DNA from: Volvariella volvacea V23 | Taxonomy: Eukaryota; Basidiomycota; Agaricomycetes; Agaricales; Pluteaceae | Reading direction: 5' to 3' | Assembly: GCA_000349905.1 (NCBI GenBank) | Contig: KB722737.1 | Coordinates: forward strand, 2,052,293 to 2,116,292 | DNA length: 64,000 bases | Shown here: positions 22,286-33,640 of the stretch, piece after piece | How the letters are laid out: every line of letters starts with the position of its first letter | Position numbering within the stretch: the stretch's first letter is position 1 | Position numbers and translations under genes: made by a program | The notes under the pieces: model-generated | Told to the model about the DNA's origin: nothing | Seen by the model: the letters and a program-made list of their open reading frames with translations, nothing else | Databases searched by the model: none

Positions 22286-23371
22286 ATGGCCAACGCAATC
22301 TTCTCCCTCCAACCTACCTTCACCCAGGGTCTTATTCTCGGACAATTCTCCATCCTCGGTCTCTTATATCTCATTCTCAAGTACCTCTTTTTCGAGACTT
22401 CTCCATCGCGCGGCCAGACATTCTCTTATCAGCCCTGCACCGAGTCTGATACATCCTCCGCACGCAAGACAGAGCAAGTCTTCAAAACATATGACCGTCC
22501 GAACGAAGAAACAGAGTCTACAGAATGGCTCAACGCCTTGGTTCAGAAGGTACAGCACAGTTCACCCTCTATGTCCATTATTCTTAGTACCCCCACCCGT
22601 AGGTTGCAAACATATACCGTTCGAAGCTGCAGAATGGCGTAGAAGGCCCAGAAGGACTTGAAATCGCGCGCAAGAGGGTCGAGGACTATGCAAATAGGAT
22701 CAGGCCCTCGGGCTTCTTGGTTCGTCATTAGTTCTTGTTCACACACTGCGCTCACAGAAAACTAGGACCACATAATCGTACACTCCATAGACATGGGGGT
22801 TTCTGCTCCTCGATTGAGCAACGCCCGGCTGAAGGATTCAACGACCTCAAATTTAGTATGATTGTTCTTCCTTGATACTCACTCACTGGCTGACCAGTCT
22901 GAAGCAAACTGAATTCGAAGTCCACTATACGGACACTATATCCATTTCCCTGTCAACTTCATATCTCTTCAACTACCCTCTGCAGTCCTTTGCTCGTCTT
23001 CCTGTCTCATTGACCATCTCATTGTCCAAATTCCAGTCATTGGTAAGCACCGTGGTTGCACCCCTTATTCGCATTCAACTCAGGTCCTTTAGATGTCAAT
23101 TACACCACCGTTGCCATCTTCACCTTCTCCTGTACTCACCGTCAATATACCTCCGACATTCACACTCGACCTCACGACAACTTCTTTGATGGGAAGCCGG
23201 GCTAAGCTTGCCAACGTTCCCAAGCTGCATGAGTTAATACAGCACCAAGTCAGACGCATCTTTGCCCAGAGAGCGACATGGAATATTACTTTACCCGGTC
23301 TCACGACAATCGTGCGAGTCGAGGATGAGATGAAGCGCGATCCGAAAACGGAAAAGAGCACACGGTTGTGA
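22286..23371 (+). CDS. MMM1: ERMES subunit MMM1 (SMP domain)
   Basis: ER-membrane anchor of the ER-mitochondria encounter structure, involved in lipid transfer. The N-terminus has FTQGLILGQFSILGLLYLIL, a single membrane segment, then KYLFFE, as in MMM1. The SMP domain begins around WLNALVQKVANIYRSKL, continues with ARKRVEDYANRIRPSGFLDH and VHSIDMGVSAPRLSNARLK, then QTEFEVHYTDTISISLSTSY and FNYPLQSFARLPVSLTISLS. It ends in LHELIQHQVRRIFAQRATW and NITLPGL. Introns at about 22550, 22722, 22859 and 23043 keep the frame; at the third, the acceptor CTGAAG before CAAACTGAA is needed to avoid a stop. Order and length match the family, which supports ERMES-dependent mitochondrial morphology in this fungus. 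Confidence 0.92.
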
Positions 23372-23623
23372 TTTTCATAGGACACCACGGACTCGTCGTA
23401 TAATTTATGTAGTTAACCAGGATACCCCCTCCCCAGCTCATCGATAATGTACATCAATCTGTTGCTTTGTTGAATTGGACGTGTATCAAACATGATGTCG
23501 ACGTCGACGTCGAAATTGACAGGCTGCAATAGGTTGTTATGTTTACAAGCCGATGCCAAATATCACGAGCCGCGAATTTGAGTTGTGGTCGACCTGCCTC
23601 TGAGGTACCCTTGCTCACCAAAA
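23372..23623. promoter_or_regulatory. MMM1 3' end and RPB8 upstream region with 16-nt palindrome
   Basis: The interval between the MMM1 stop and the RPB8 ATG holds TCGACGTCGACGTCGA at 23498-23513, a perfect 16-nt palindrome made of tandem GACGTC units, 110 bp upstream of the RPB8 start. Nothing here looks coding. The site could bind a bZIP-type factor, but that is inference. Confidence 0.4.
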
Positions 23624-24271
23624 ATGGCGACAGCATCCTCTAGCATCGTTTTTGACGACATATTCACAATAAGTGCCATCGACAAGGAAGGCAAAAAATT
23701 TGATCGAGGTCCGTTGGATATCCGAGGTCCTTTATGTCTATCTAAGCCCATGGAATATAGTGTCGCGGCTATACGCTCATTCCAAGAACTACGACATGGA
23801 CCTCACTTTAGACTATAATACCGAGCTGTTGCCTCTCAAGGTCGACCAGAGCTTCGCACTTGCCCTTTCTTCATCACTCTCCCGCACTGCTGCTCCATCG
23901 GGTGCAGACGGCACCACAGAAGATCCTGATGACAAGGACAGAGATGTTTGGAGGCCAGACGGTAAAGGTCGACGGGGGTTGGAAGAGGACTATGAGTACG
24001 TCATGTATGGCAAGGTGAGATATTGACATTGCCTGATCTATAGTACACTGACATGCATCTCTTTTCTCTGCCAAGGTGTATAAGTTTGATAGTGGAACAG
24101 CTGAGACCGTGTACGATTTACATTTAGCTAGCCTGACAATCGCTCATAGTCACACACGACAGTACAGCGTATGCATCCTTTGGTGGCCTGTTAATGTCCC
24201 TGTCTGGGTCGTTCCGACACATGACAGGTATTGTGTTAGGGGACCCAATATACCTTCTGCTGTCAAAGTAA
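23624..24271 (+). CDS. RPB8: RNA polymerase subunit RPB8 (ABC14.5)
   Basis: Shared small subunit of RNA polymerases I, II and III. Four exons (23624-23708, 23761-24014, 24076-24110, 24163-24271) give 160 residues, the usual family size. Motifs are FDDIFTISAIDKEGKKFDRV, SRLYAHSKNYDMDLTLDYN, LLPLKVDQSFALALSSSL, then an acidic/Gly-rich loop, YEYVMYGKVYKFDSG and the terminal AYASFGGLLMSLSGSFRHM followed by IVLGDPIYLLLSK. The nucleic-acid-binding OB-like fold is inferred from the family. All introns are 48-61 nt. It converges on the gene at 24512-26114. Confidence 0.93.
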
Positions 24272-24511
24272 TTATATTCAAAACTACCATTGGCTCTATG
24301 GACAAATGTCTTTGGGAGACATGCGGAAATACCTAGATGTGCGAGTGAAAACGAAAGGGAATGACAACGAGCGGACGGGTATGGGGATTCTTGAAGCAGC
24401 TACTGTACAACCCAAATATTAATAGTCCTGGCGATGACGAGATGCAAAACAGAACAAGAAAATAGCAGGTCTCGATGAATCAGATAGATGAAGATATAAA
24501 ATACCATGCGT

Positions 24512-26114
24512 TTATGCCTTGAGGCCCCTCAAATGTTCGATAACTTCCGATATGTCTGCGTCCTTCATCTGGCCTTCACCCTCACCAAAGTTCCAGAACC
24601 GTCGACTCCTACGACCAATCTTAATATCAACATCCTTTGGTGTCATTTGGTCTTCGTCTTGGTCCAACCGGCTGACGGCTGGGGTGACGCCCTCCAGGCA
24701 GGTTCGTAGATCTTGATAATCAACACCGAAAAACCGACTTAGTTTAGCTTCACGTTTACTGTGTTGATCGATAGCATTCAACTTGGTCGGTGTCGTTGAA
24801 CGATGCAAAAGCTGGTCGCTAAAATCGTCAGAGCAGTGGTCGTCCTCATTCAAGTTGACGATGACTTCAGTGGAGGCATGTTCAGTGATGTCAACCCCCT
24901 CTGCACGCTCACTTGACAAATGCGATTGCGACGATGACACAGGAGATGATGGTATATGATTGGATCCAGTACGGTGCGCTAAGCTTTGTGCGCGAGGCCG
25001 ATTAAGGTCAGAATTGACGATTAATTCAGAAGGCGGTTCTTGTCCAAAAATCTAACTCCAAAGTCAATATATCTGATGGCACGAGCTGCATTTAACATAC
25101 CTGAGCTACCTTTCGAGCACGTCGAACATTTAGAACGTGCTTTTCGTCGTCTGCATTGGCGTACTCCTCCCAGAAATTCCGAAAATAACGTCGTTGAAAG
25201 TCCTGGTGCAAAATGGGGTCTTTGGATCGACGAAGACCCCGATGAGACCATAGCGACTGCGATCTCTTCAACCGGAGGGAGGGGAACGGCAAACTAGTGT
25301 GTGGAGGTATGGTTGAGCCGGGCGGGTTGATGTCCATGCTTGAACTTCTATTGAGAGGTGGTTTGACCGCAGATTCTGCATAGCCGTCCGTCACTGCTGC
25401 CTCTGATTCGAGTGGGGGTGTCCCTGCAATTGTTGACAGACGCTTCTGCACAGGAGATGTCGGAACAGACATAGGGTATTGATTGGGTGACAACATGGAA
25501 GAGTTGGTTTTTTCAACGGAGAGCGAAGGAACGTGTATAGACAACACTGGCCTTCGCTTGGTAGCAAGATTATGGGCGGACGGGTCAGGTGCGGTAGAAG
25601 GACGCAAAGCCGTGCTGGTTGGGAGAGGTGCAAAGAAAAAAGTTTGAAGAGCATTGGGCAAAAGAGGCTGATAGAGTCTTTGTGAAATGCGACGATCGTG
25701 TGCGGCAACTTGAACATTGTGACCATCGCTTGCCGGCCCTTGGGTAGAAGAGATGCTGGTGGTGCTGGCATTTGGTGGTTTCAGCGCCTCAAAAGTGGGG
25801 ATTTCTCCAAGGACCTGGCTTAATTTTCTCGCCTTCCTCAGCAGCCTGGCCTTCTCCACGGGATCCAATTCATTTGTGGTAGGTGGTAAATCTATGACGT
25901 GAGGTGAGGTGTCACCGTTCTCATCGAGAGAAAAAAGGTTTTGAGAACTGCTGAAGAAGCTTGCAACACTTGAAGTATAGGTGCTGAGAGGTAGATCCAA
26001 CGAGGATGTGTTGCGACGGCAATCTTCTTGCTTCTTTAAAGAACTTATCTGCGGATTGAGCTCAGAAGGGATGTCAAAATGTTCGGATAACTTGGGTGGA
26101 ATGCTGGGTGCCAT
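24512..26114 (-). CDS. Unrecognised protein with repeated KL/FG motif
   Basis: Two exons (25101-26114 and 24512-25051; intron 25052-25100) encode 517 residues that I cannot assign. The protein is mostly Ser/Pro/Thr-rich and looks disordered. Three short charged helices share a pattern: RLLRKARKLSQVLGEIP (90-106), NVRRARKVAQIFGQEPP (about 329-345, spanning the splice junction) and SKREAKLSRFFGVDYQDL (about 436-453). The common form is R-x-A/R-K-L/V-x-x-x-L/F-G. Between them lie many S/T-P sites, typical of proteins regulated by phosphorylation. No signal peptide or membrane segment is visible. It sits downstream of the Sec7-PH gene on the same strand, 341 bp away. Function is unknown. Confidence 0.75.
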
Positions 26115-26455
26115 AGACTTCAGTCTTGGCTGTCATACGAATAACTGGGACAACGGAGATAAAGCGAAGAGGTGGGCGACGAAGGGGAAGGTAGGGAGTC
26201 TTGGGTGCTAATACTTCTTGTGCCTATGAGGTTCATTCTTAGCGTGCCAAACTGGTGGTACAAGGGGCAGTTATTACGCATTAGGCTATCAGGGGTTGAC
26301 CGGTTGCGTATGGTGATTGTGCTACAGCGACCGAGTCGTCGCTTGGGACATTCCGGTGGGGTGGAATGAATAGGCTGTGGAGGCAGTATAAATTGATGTA
26401 ATCCATTAGTAATAACAAAAATAACTTAAAATAATGTATCGTTAATGGAGAGTAA

Positions 26456-29400
26456 TCATGTCCTGTGTCGTCCGAATTGCGTCGACAAGCCGATATTAGA
26501 AGGCAATCTAACCAAAGAAACCCGCTGAGCACACCGCGTTCTGTGCCACTCCTCCGCCTGCTCAGGCCCGTCCTCCAGTGGGGTATAATATCTTTCATGT
26601 GCATGAGAATCAAAACTTGTTCGCGCCGATAGATCACTTGGGAACGCTACTGAATTGGGTCCTGGATGCTGCGATGTGCGCGACTCCAAACTGTCGTCAT
26701 TGGACAACTTGTTGAGCGACGAAGGCGCCTCAAAGAATGGCCACTCCTCGCTGAAATCAAGGGCTGAATGGAATGATTCGCATATCGAAGACTCTCTGTC
26801 GTCCATAGAAGCGTGGTATTCGGCGTCGTTTTCGGTGCTGGGATGTGACTCGCTGATGCCTGATTGAGTGGAGGAATCAGCTATTGGTACATGGTGACTT
26901 CCGTGGTGATTCCGACTTCGTAGAGTGTCTAGAGCGGCTTTCAGAGCCACTTCTCGAGCTCGTTCCCAGGTCTGCCTTTCTGATATCATGTCTTTGCTCA
27001 ACACATCACGATGGCAGGTGAGCTTGGTGATTTCAAGTCGTACTTGGTTCATCCGCTTAGCAGCATTCTGTATGGCAATAATAAGCCGTTCCCGTGTAGC
27101 CCTTTGAAAAGGTGTAAGGGTGTCAAAGTTTCTTAACAAACGCACGTCGGACTCGAGCTGAGTTTGAGAAGCTGCAATCCGCGAGGTTAGGTCCTGTATC
27201 TTGCCCTCAAGAATGTCGATGCGAGCAGGAAAGGAGGGTCCTGCGTTGCGATTCAGGGAAGACGTTTGGGAAGCGCCGGGAGCAGTAGGAAGCTGTTCAG
27301 GGCTCGGTGCGTCTTCCCCTGCCAATGACCACCGAGCCGCCAAGTCTGCCTTGACTTGGTCAAAGGTTGCTTTGAATTGGTCAGCACCATCAATCTCCGG
27401 AGCGACGGGAACGTCTAGCTCAGTGCTATTTGGTAAATTTTGCAGCGTGGTTTCCGGAGAGTGCACTCCGGCCAGGTTCTGCGATGCATGACGGTCCCAT
27501 TTGTGGCCTTTAGGCGTGGCTTTGGATGATGCCTTGAGCTGCAAGTCATGAAGATGGGAGGTAGCCGCGGCTATTCCGGTGAGTTGTACATCCTTTCCTG
27601 TCATTCCAACCGGTCGCATCCGAATACCAGCTGTTTTGAAAGCACTAGCGTAGTTGATTCTAGATATCCATTCGTTGAGTTCATTTTCGTTATCAGCTCG
27701 GAGAAGCATTTGTCGACCATCGGAAACAACAAATCGCAGAGTGAAATCATGCTGCCAGAGAGATGAGTTACGAGTAAAAGGTATAAGTTTACAACATGCC
27801 TTGGTGTAGGAAGCATCGTATACTGCAATAGCATCTTTTAACGAAATGAGCTCATCTGGTCGGAAGAAAACCGGGCGTGATGCCTCTTTTCTTTGTGATG
27901 CATATTCCAGGACTGTTGCAGCCCAGTTGGGGTCCCGGAAGAAAAGCAGCTGAGAACCAGTGAGCAGGAGACTTAGTGTCCTCCATTTGCGATTGGATGC
28001 CCTCTTTCCACCCTCAACAAGATCATCCTTCCTCTGCATAACCCCTGCTTTAGTCAATTTCAGGGCGAAAGCATCTCTAGTGGTCATTGCATTGGGTTCG
28101 GGCATCGGGGGCAAGGTAGAAACAACAGGACTGGGTGGGGCCCCCCCTGCTGCTAATCCGAAAAAGGGGGTCATCTTAGCCAGCTCGGGATACCCGACTT
28201 CTACGATGGTCGCCCGTGCGAACGCCCTATGTAATTCTACCTGATCCCACGGACCAGATGTTCCCTCATAGAAGTATGGATTCTCCAAGGGAATGTAGGC
28301 TGCAACATTCACCCTCAAATTGTTTAGCAAGTTCTGATGGGGCAAATAAACCAACAAGACCTGCAATAAATTACGGGGTGCTCACATTGGCAATAAGGTG
28401 ATAGGGATCCACTTTATTTCCCTTTGCAAGAAGGCTATTTGTTTGACCAACTGAAGGTGACGATGCTGGAGAAATATTCCGACTGGAGTTACTTTCTGTA
28501 GTTAGGCCACGTTGTCCATTGACGTCGACGGGATCTTCTATAAAAATAAAGGGCGCGAACACTATGTTGTCATAGAAGCACTGAAGAGCATCTAAGTATC
28601 GGTTGGCTATGAGATGGACCAACATACATCCAACACTTCAGGGGATATGCCCGGGAGTCGGGTGTTCTTTATATAATCCGCCTTCGTCATCTTTCGTTTG
28701 TTTGACTTGTTGAATGCGTCAGTGTGAAGCATAATAAGGCTGAAAGCCAGGATATAGGGATGGTCTGTGCCATATAAGCAGCAGGATCTGTAAAAACCGA
28801 TTCTGCAACGTACCATCGGATGTAAATAAACCTGGGTTGCATTTTGAGTAGCGCGTGGCAAATGCTTCAATGACGCGGTCAATTTGCTGCGTCTCCTTTG
28901 GAAGGCCCACATGCATCAATAATTTCCGTAAAGCGATATCGAGGGGGTCCTGGACGAAATCAAAGCGATCCAGGTAGGTCTGGAGGGCCTGAACGTGGAA
29001 TGGGTCAGAGCTATGGGGTATATTTAATAACTGTGCGTTTTAACGAAGTTGGGGTTACCTTGATGCAAGGACTCCAGCTATCTCAGCTTTGGATACGGCA
29101 GACATGAGGCGATTTAGATATAAGGTTGGGGAGTCACCCTGTTCAAGCGGTTTAGGTAACGACACAAGTCTTTCCATCGATGGTCGTGTAGAACTGGATG
29201 GGGTGATAGTGATGGGTGTAGCTCCCCTGGATTTAGATGTAGACGGAAGAAGGATATTGTGCGAGAGGACATTCATAGACAGACGACGAAGCAATGGGGG
29301 ATTGGTTTGTGCCCTTGGTCGCGCCGCAGACGCACTTTGAGTTGAGTTAAAAGGTGATATAGGTGGTGATAGATAAACCATTGTTGGAGAGTCCGGGGTT

Positions 29401-30488
29401 GGCCGTTCGCGATGTGATGATACCGATTTTGATGGCCTCAAGCGACCAGCAGTTGTCCTTTCGGACAAGCTTCTGGAGAGTCCCCGAGTATGCGTGCCAG
29501 GGCGCGATGACTGGTTAACAGACGCTGGATGTGCGAATTCAAGGTCGACGTGAAATGGGGAAATCGGTTGCACTCTAGGCAATGAAGGGGACAGTGTATT
29601 AGGGTGCTGTTGGCGATTATCCGGCGCAGTGGTTGTGGATTTTTTCCTACTCCAGAATGACGACCTTCTCGTAAGGCCCTTATTAGGGGAACGCGTACTA
29701 TGTTCTGTTGCGGTTTCCTTTGCCTTTCCTTTGTCGGCGTGACCAAAGGAAAGTAAAGACGCGGGACCGAATGAAATTCCTCGTCGACGCCGGTCATCCT
29801 CAGATACGTTGGCATCAGATGAGAGGATGGCGCTGGATAGCAGTTTGAGGGAACTCTTGGTCTTGCGGACCAAAGGGGTAGGGGAAGGCGACGCATGCTC
29901 ATTGGGCACTGTACCAAAGGCGACTGTGTTGACCTCCGAAGAGGAAGAAGAGGCAGATGGCACGACAGGGGTCAACCCAAGACCAAGTGCCGTCTGAGCA
30001 AGTGCTGCAGCAGACTGCGAAGGTGTTCCGGGATACGACGATAATCCTTGAAGAGAAGGCCGTGGTTTATTGGAAGGTGATGTGGATGGGCGTTTGCTGT
30101 CTGATCGCGCCGACTTGAGTCGCGACGAGCCGAAGCCACCGATCTCCGAGTCGTAAGGGGTTGGGGGCAGGTCCTTCTCTGTTGCAAAAGAGCGCATGCG
30201 AGGCGGTGTGCGGCTGGTGAGAGTTCCATCCTCTGAAGGAGCGAAGCTTAGTGCATTTTGCTCATAGCTGGAATGGGGCCGTGAGGGCGTTGAGGGCCGT
30301 CCGCGTTTGCGCCATAATGGTAAGCTGAAGAAATGAGTAGTGGTGGTGGTAGTGACAATCTCCGTTCGTGTAGTCGTAGTCTCAGCGACAATGACCTGCG
30401 AGGCGTGGTCTTCCTTGTAGGGAGGCGAAGGAATCTTCGGCGAAGGCGGTTGTGTCGAAGTTGAACTGTTGGTTCCAGTATTAAGCAT
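26456..30488 (-). CDS. Sec7-PH domain Arf guanine nucleotide exchange factor
   Basis: Arf-GEF with the order disordered N-terminus, Sec7, PH, coiled coil, as in EFA6/PSD proteins and yeast Syt1/Yel1. The first exon is a 470-residue Ser/Thr/Pro-rich region. Sec7 exons include VQALQTYLDRFDFVQDPLDI, FATRYSKCNPGLF, DHPYILAFSLIMLHTDAFNK and IKNTRLPGISPEVLD. The PH domain runs from DAFALKLTKAGVMQRKDDL through RKWRTLSLLLTGSQLLFFRD to NELNEWISRINYASAFKTAG. After it, DILEGKIQDLTSRIAASQTQ and following residues form a coiled coil, with a disordered tail to the stop at 26456. A 48-nt GC-AG intron (27752-27799) inside the PH domain is likely removed, since splicing restores YTKHDFTLRF. The protein should activate Arf GTPases at membranes. 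Confidence 0.9.
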
Positions 30489-30836
30489 GAAAACCGCAAG
30501 GGAGAAATTCTGAGGCCCACGGGCGCAATCAAATTAAAGGAGGGCTCATAAACTAGACCTTCTAAACGCAAAGAGGACCGAAACGGGGTCGCCGTCGAGC
30601 TGAGGAGCCAGACAGGACTTGTATAGTAGGGTAGGGACGAATCGACGATGGGTCACACGATGGTCACAGAGTAATACCAATTACCCCAACCACACCCACA
30701 CAGCGCATTACAAAGTTACTATCAGCTATTCGACCCCTTTTTTTGCCGCTTGCTCTCCTTGGCAATGCTCCGTTTTTTGGCCTCCAGCACCGCTCGCTAG
30801 GAAGCCATTAGCAATCTTATCCCTTGGTCCAAGAAA
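30489..30836. other. Intergenic region between tandem minus-strand genes
   Basis: This interval lies between the pescadillo stop (30837) and the Arf-GEF start (30488). It contains TTTTTTTGCC, CCACACCCACAC and an AT-rich stretch, fitting a pescadillo 3' end and an Arf-GEF promoter. I see no gene in it. Confidence 0.6.
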
Positions 30837-32765
30837 TTAACACACCTCAGTGTCGCGTTTTCGTCTGCTGTGTTGAACCTTCTCATAAAGTTTCCTTTGT
30901 TTGTTGCTCATCATCATCTTGTTCATGTCCTTTTCCTCATCTTCCGCGTCTGGCTTCGTCAATGTAGCTTTGCGCTTCAGCGACTTTTTCACCGATTTCT
31001 CAAATGCCACATAATCGACACCTGCTGCTTCAGCTGCAAGTTCGGCATCCCTCATGGCCTCCGCATCCTGGACGTTGATGTCCGCAATTTGTGTAGGTTG
31101 TGCTTCCTTCTCCTCATCCTCCACCTCTGGGTTCTCCTCCACACTCTCGTCATCCGATTCCTCGACTGCCTTAGCTGATAGCGGATCATACGCTCCATCA
31201 CGTTCACCAAATGGACTCAAGTGAGGTGGGAGAGTCTTGCCCTGTGCATAAGCATCTTCCAAAAGTATTTTATTTGCGTTGATACAGTCCACGATCCATT
31301 GAGGTTGAACATATTTTCGTCGTAGCCGTCGTTCCCTCTCCTCTGGTGTCTCGTTTTGACGTTTAGGGATAGGACGGTCGATAATGACATGTGTGATTGA
31401 CTCGTCGTTTTCGCTAATGGGTGAACCCTCCCCAGATGAAGCTGGCCACCCAATGCGGCCCCCGAAGCATCTGACAAGGAACTCGAAGATGCTTCGTGAC
31501 GTCTCTCTCGACAACCAGAACGTGTACGGCGCAAAAAGATTTACTGAAGCAGACTGTGGAAGTGATGACAACGACTGAAGCGTGGGCAGGTCGGCTGTTT
31601 GTTGATCTGAGGAAGAGGGGCGAGCAACGAACTCTTCATCGACCTCTGCTGGTGCATCCCCGGAACTCGACATATCTACGTCTCCACCCATTTCTACTGA
31701 TTCCGTGGCCTTGATACTCTTAATCGTGCGTTGCACCATCTTCCTTGTAACTGTCGGAATGGGCTGGGTCGTGCGCTCCGGTGAGTGGGTTGGTACAGTT
31801 GCAGAAGTTCGCAATAAGCTGAAGGAGTTAACCCCAGCTGCTCCTTCCAATTTCTTCATATCAATGGAGGGCGGGTATTGTAGATCAGCATCAGTGTACA
31901 ACTTGAAAAACACGAAGCCTAGGAGTGTCTGGTAGAACTCCAAAAACGTTAACATAACCCGAACGTCGACGTCGGAAGGTATCTAATTTGTTTTAGAAAT
32001 GCCAGAGGACGATGACACTACATACGCACCGATTGTGCAAACTGGTAAGGAACTAACCAGGTAATAGTCTGGTCACAGACTTCGGCCTGGTAGTAGACAC
32101 CTTTGATTGAAAGAAAGGCTTTTCGTAGTGAACGCGAGTGCATAACGTACAGCTGCCATTCAGCTGACAATCTCGTACAGTTCTCGATGAGTTCTGGTGG
32201 AAGGCGTGAGGCGGATGGCAGTGAGGCAAAGAGGAATACCATGCAAAGAGCATCATCGATGTCTCGCAAGGCGTCAATGAATGTAGGATAACTGCCAATA
32301 TCTCAGACTAACAGTAGACTTAGAATGGGAGTGACGCTCACCGCTCCTTAATGATATGATCTAGCTTGTACACTGGCTTGTTTTCTTCCAGGTTCTTTGC
32401 AGTACTCCATTCTCCCCTTCCAATCGCGCGAGACAATTTTTTAGCGAATGCCTTGTGTTCCCTTAATCTCCTGAGGACCGGTTCATGGGCAAGATATGCA
32501 ATGTCCTTGGCATAATAAAAGGAAGTAGGCGCGGTAGATCCCTTGTTGGCCTTTTTGCGGTTTTTGGGTTCTCTTGGAAAGATACCTGGATAAGATCTAA
32601 GATTATACAAAGCATCATGGAAATAGGTATAGATGTCGACAGACCTTTAAGAATACACAGCCGACGAAAATCGGCAAGAGAGCACTGAAGCTTTTTAACT
32701 GCCTGTGATCGAGTAATATAGGCCTTCGCTGCTCCTGCTTTTCCTTTTTGTTTTAGACGAGCCAT
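30837..32765 (-). CDS. NOP7: Pescadillo homologue NOP7
   Basis: Ribosome biogenesis factor of the nucleolar PeBoW/Nop7 complex needed for 60S subunit maturation. The ATG at 32765 gives [20 protein letters not shown] and [20 protein letters not shown], the standard pescadillo start; a second Met 15 bases upstream is less likely. Exons then give [39 protein letters not shown] and [19 protein letters not shown]. The BRCT domain runs from [20 protein letters not shown] through [20 protein letters not shown] to [19 protein letters not shown]. The C-terminus is acidic and then Lys-rich, ending RKRDTEVC. Introns use GTCTGT and GTGAGC donors. It is divergent from SmD2 across 136 bp, so two RNA-biogenesis genes may share a promoter. 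Confidence 0.93.
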
Positions 32766-32901
32766 AGGACGAGAATACAAATCTTGGAGTAGTCTTGATA
32801 CGAGTCAAAATTATTCCCTTGTTTGGCCACGTCCATAATCCCAAACACCTACGCTGAGCACACGCGCTTCTTACCCTCCTCCTTAGTCGAAGGTCGCCAT
32901 C
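32766..32901. promoter_or_regulatory. Compact bidirectional promoter, NOP7 / SmD2
   Basis: The start codons of pescadillo (minus, 32765) and SmD2 (plus, 32902) are separated by only 136 bp. Both encode nuclear RNA-processing factors, so co-expression from one promoter is plausible. No TATA box is apparent. Confidence 0.55.
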
Positions 32902-33493
32902 ATGAGGCAAGTACACAGCACGTTTGACCGGTTGACGCACACTTACGCGCCTATAGCCAGTATGTTCACGTTCCCAAATCCGAGCTAGATGAGGCTCAGC
33001 TTCGTCAGCTTGAAGAGCACGAGATTTCTCAAGGCCCTTTATCGGTGCTACAGCAGGCAGTCCGCAACCATGCACAAGTCCTGATATCTTTGCGAAATAA
33101 TAAAAAGTTGTTGGCTCGCGTCAAGGCATTTGATCGTCACAGCAATATGGTAAGCACTGATATGTTTTAACTGTGCTGATCTAACACACTTTTTCTAGGT
33201 TCTTGAGAATGTCAAAGAGGTACATCTTGTCGTTTTGTGTAATGCTGAGTATTCACGCTTTTTTTTTTCAAGATGTGGACGGAAACGCCCAAAGGAAAGA
33301 ATAAGAAACCCGTGAACAAGGATAGGTTCATCAGTAAGATGTTCCTGCGGTACGTTCCCTTGCTTCATTTTCCGCCGTCTTTTATTCTTACAACTGGGTG
33401 CAGAGGTGATTCGGTCATCCTAAGTGAGTGCATAAGTATCTGACTGATCCTAGGTGATTCTGACTCCACATAGTCCTTCGCAACCAAGGTTGA
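32902..33493 (+). CDS. SMD2: Small nuclear ribonucleoprotein Sm D2
   Basis: Core Sm ring protein of spliceosomal snRNPs. Six exons (32902-32906, 32957-33149, 33199-33219, 33273-33349, 33404-33423, 33474-33493) give 111 residues. The product opens [20 protein letters not shown], has [20 protein letters not shown] and [20 protein letters not shown] (Sm1 motif), then [20 protein letters not shown] and ISKMFLRGDSVILILRNQG (Sm2 motif). The first coding exon is only 5 nt, ATGAG, followed by a GC-AG intron with donor GCAAGT (32907-32956). Without that intron the known N-terminus cannot be built. Three more exons are 20-21 nt. Its neighbour on the left is pescadillo; on the right it converges with the RdRP gene, 147 bp away. 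Confidence 0.93.
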
Positions 33494-33640
33494 AGGGTTT
33501 CATGTCGGTCGAACCATAGTGACAGTATCAAAGAGCCCGCGTTGATGCTAAAAGAGACCGTTACGTGCATTCGCGTGAAATCTATTCGCAGCATATGTTA
33601 TTGCGCGTTGTATATGTATCATACTCGCGTGCTATGGTGT

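Noticed and set aside
22157..22345. Upstream extension of the TTL protein in the same frame
   Set aside because: It would overlap the MMM1 start on the other strand and shows no conserved sequence; Met at 22156 fits the family start.
29438..29917. 159-residue minus-strand frame within the Arf-GEF first exon
   Set aside because: It is the alternative frame of a Ser/Pro-rich coding exon, a shadow.
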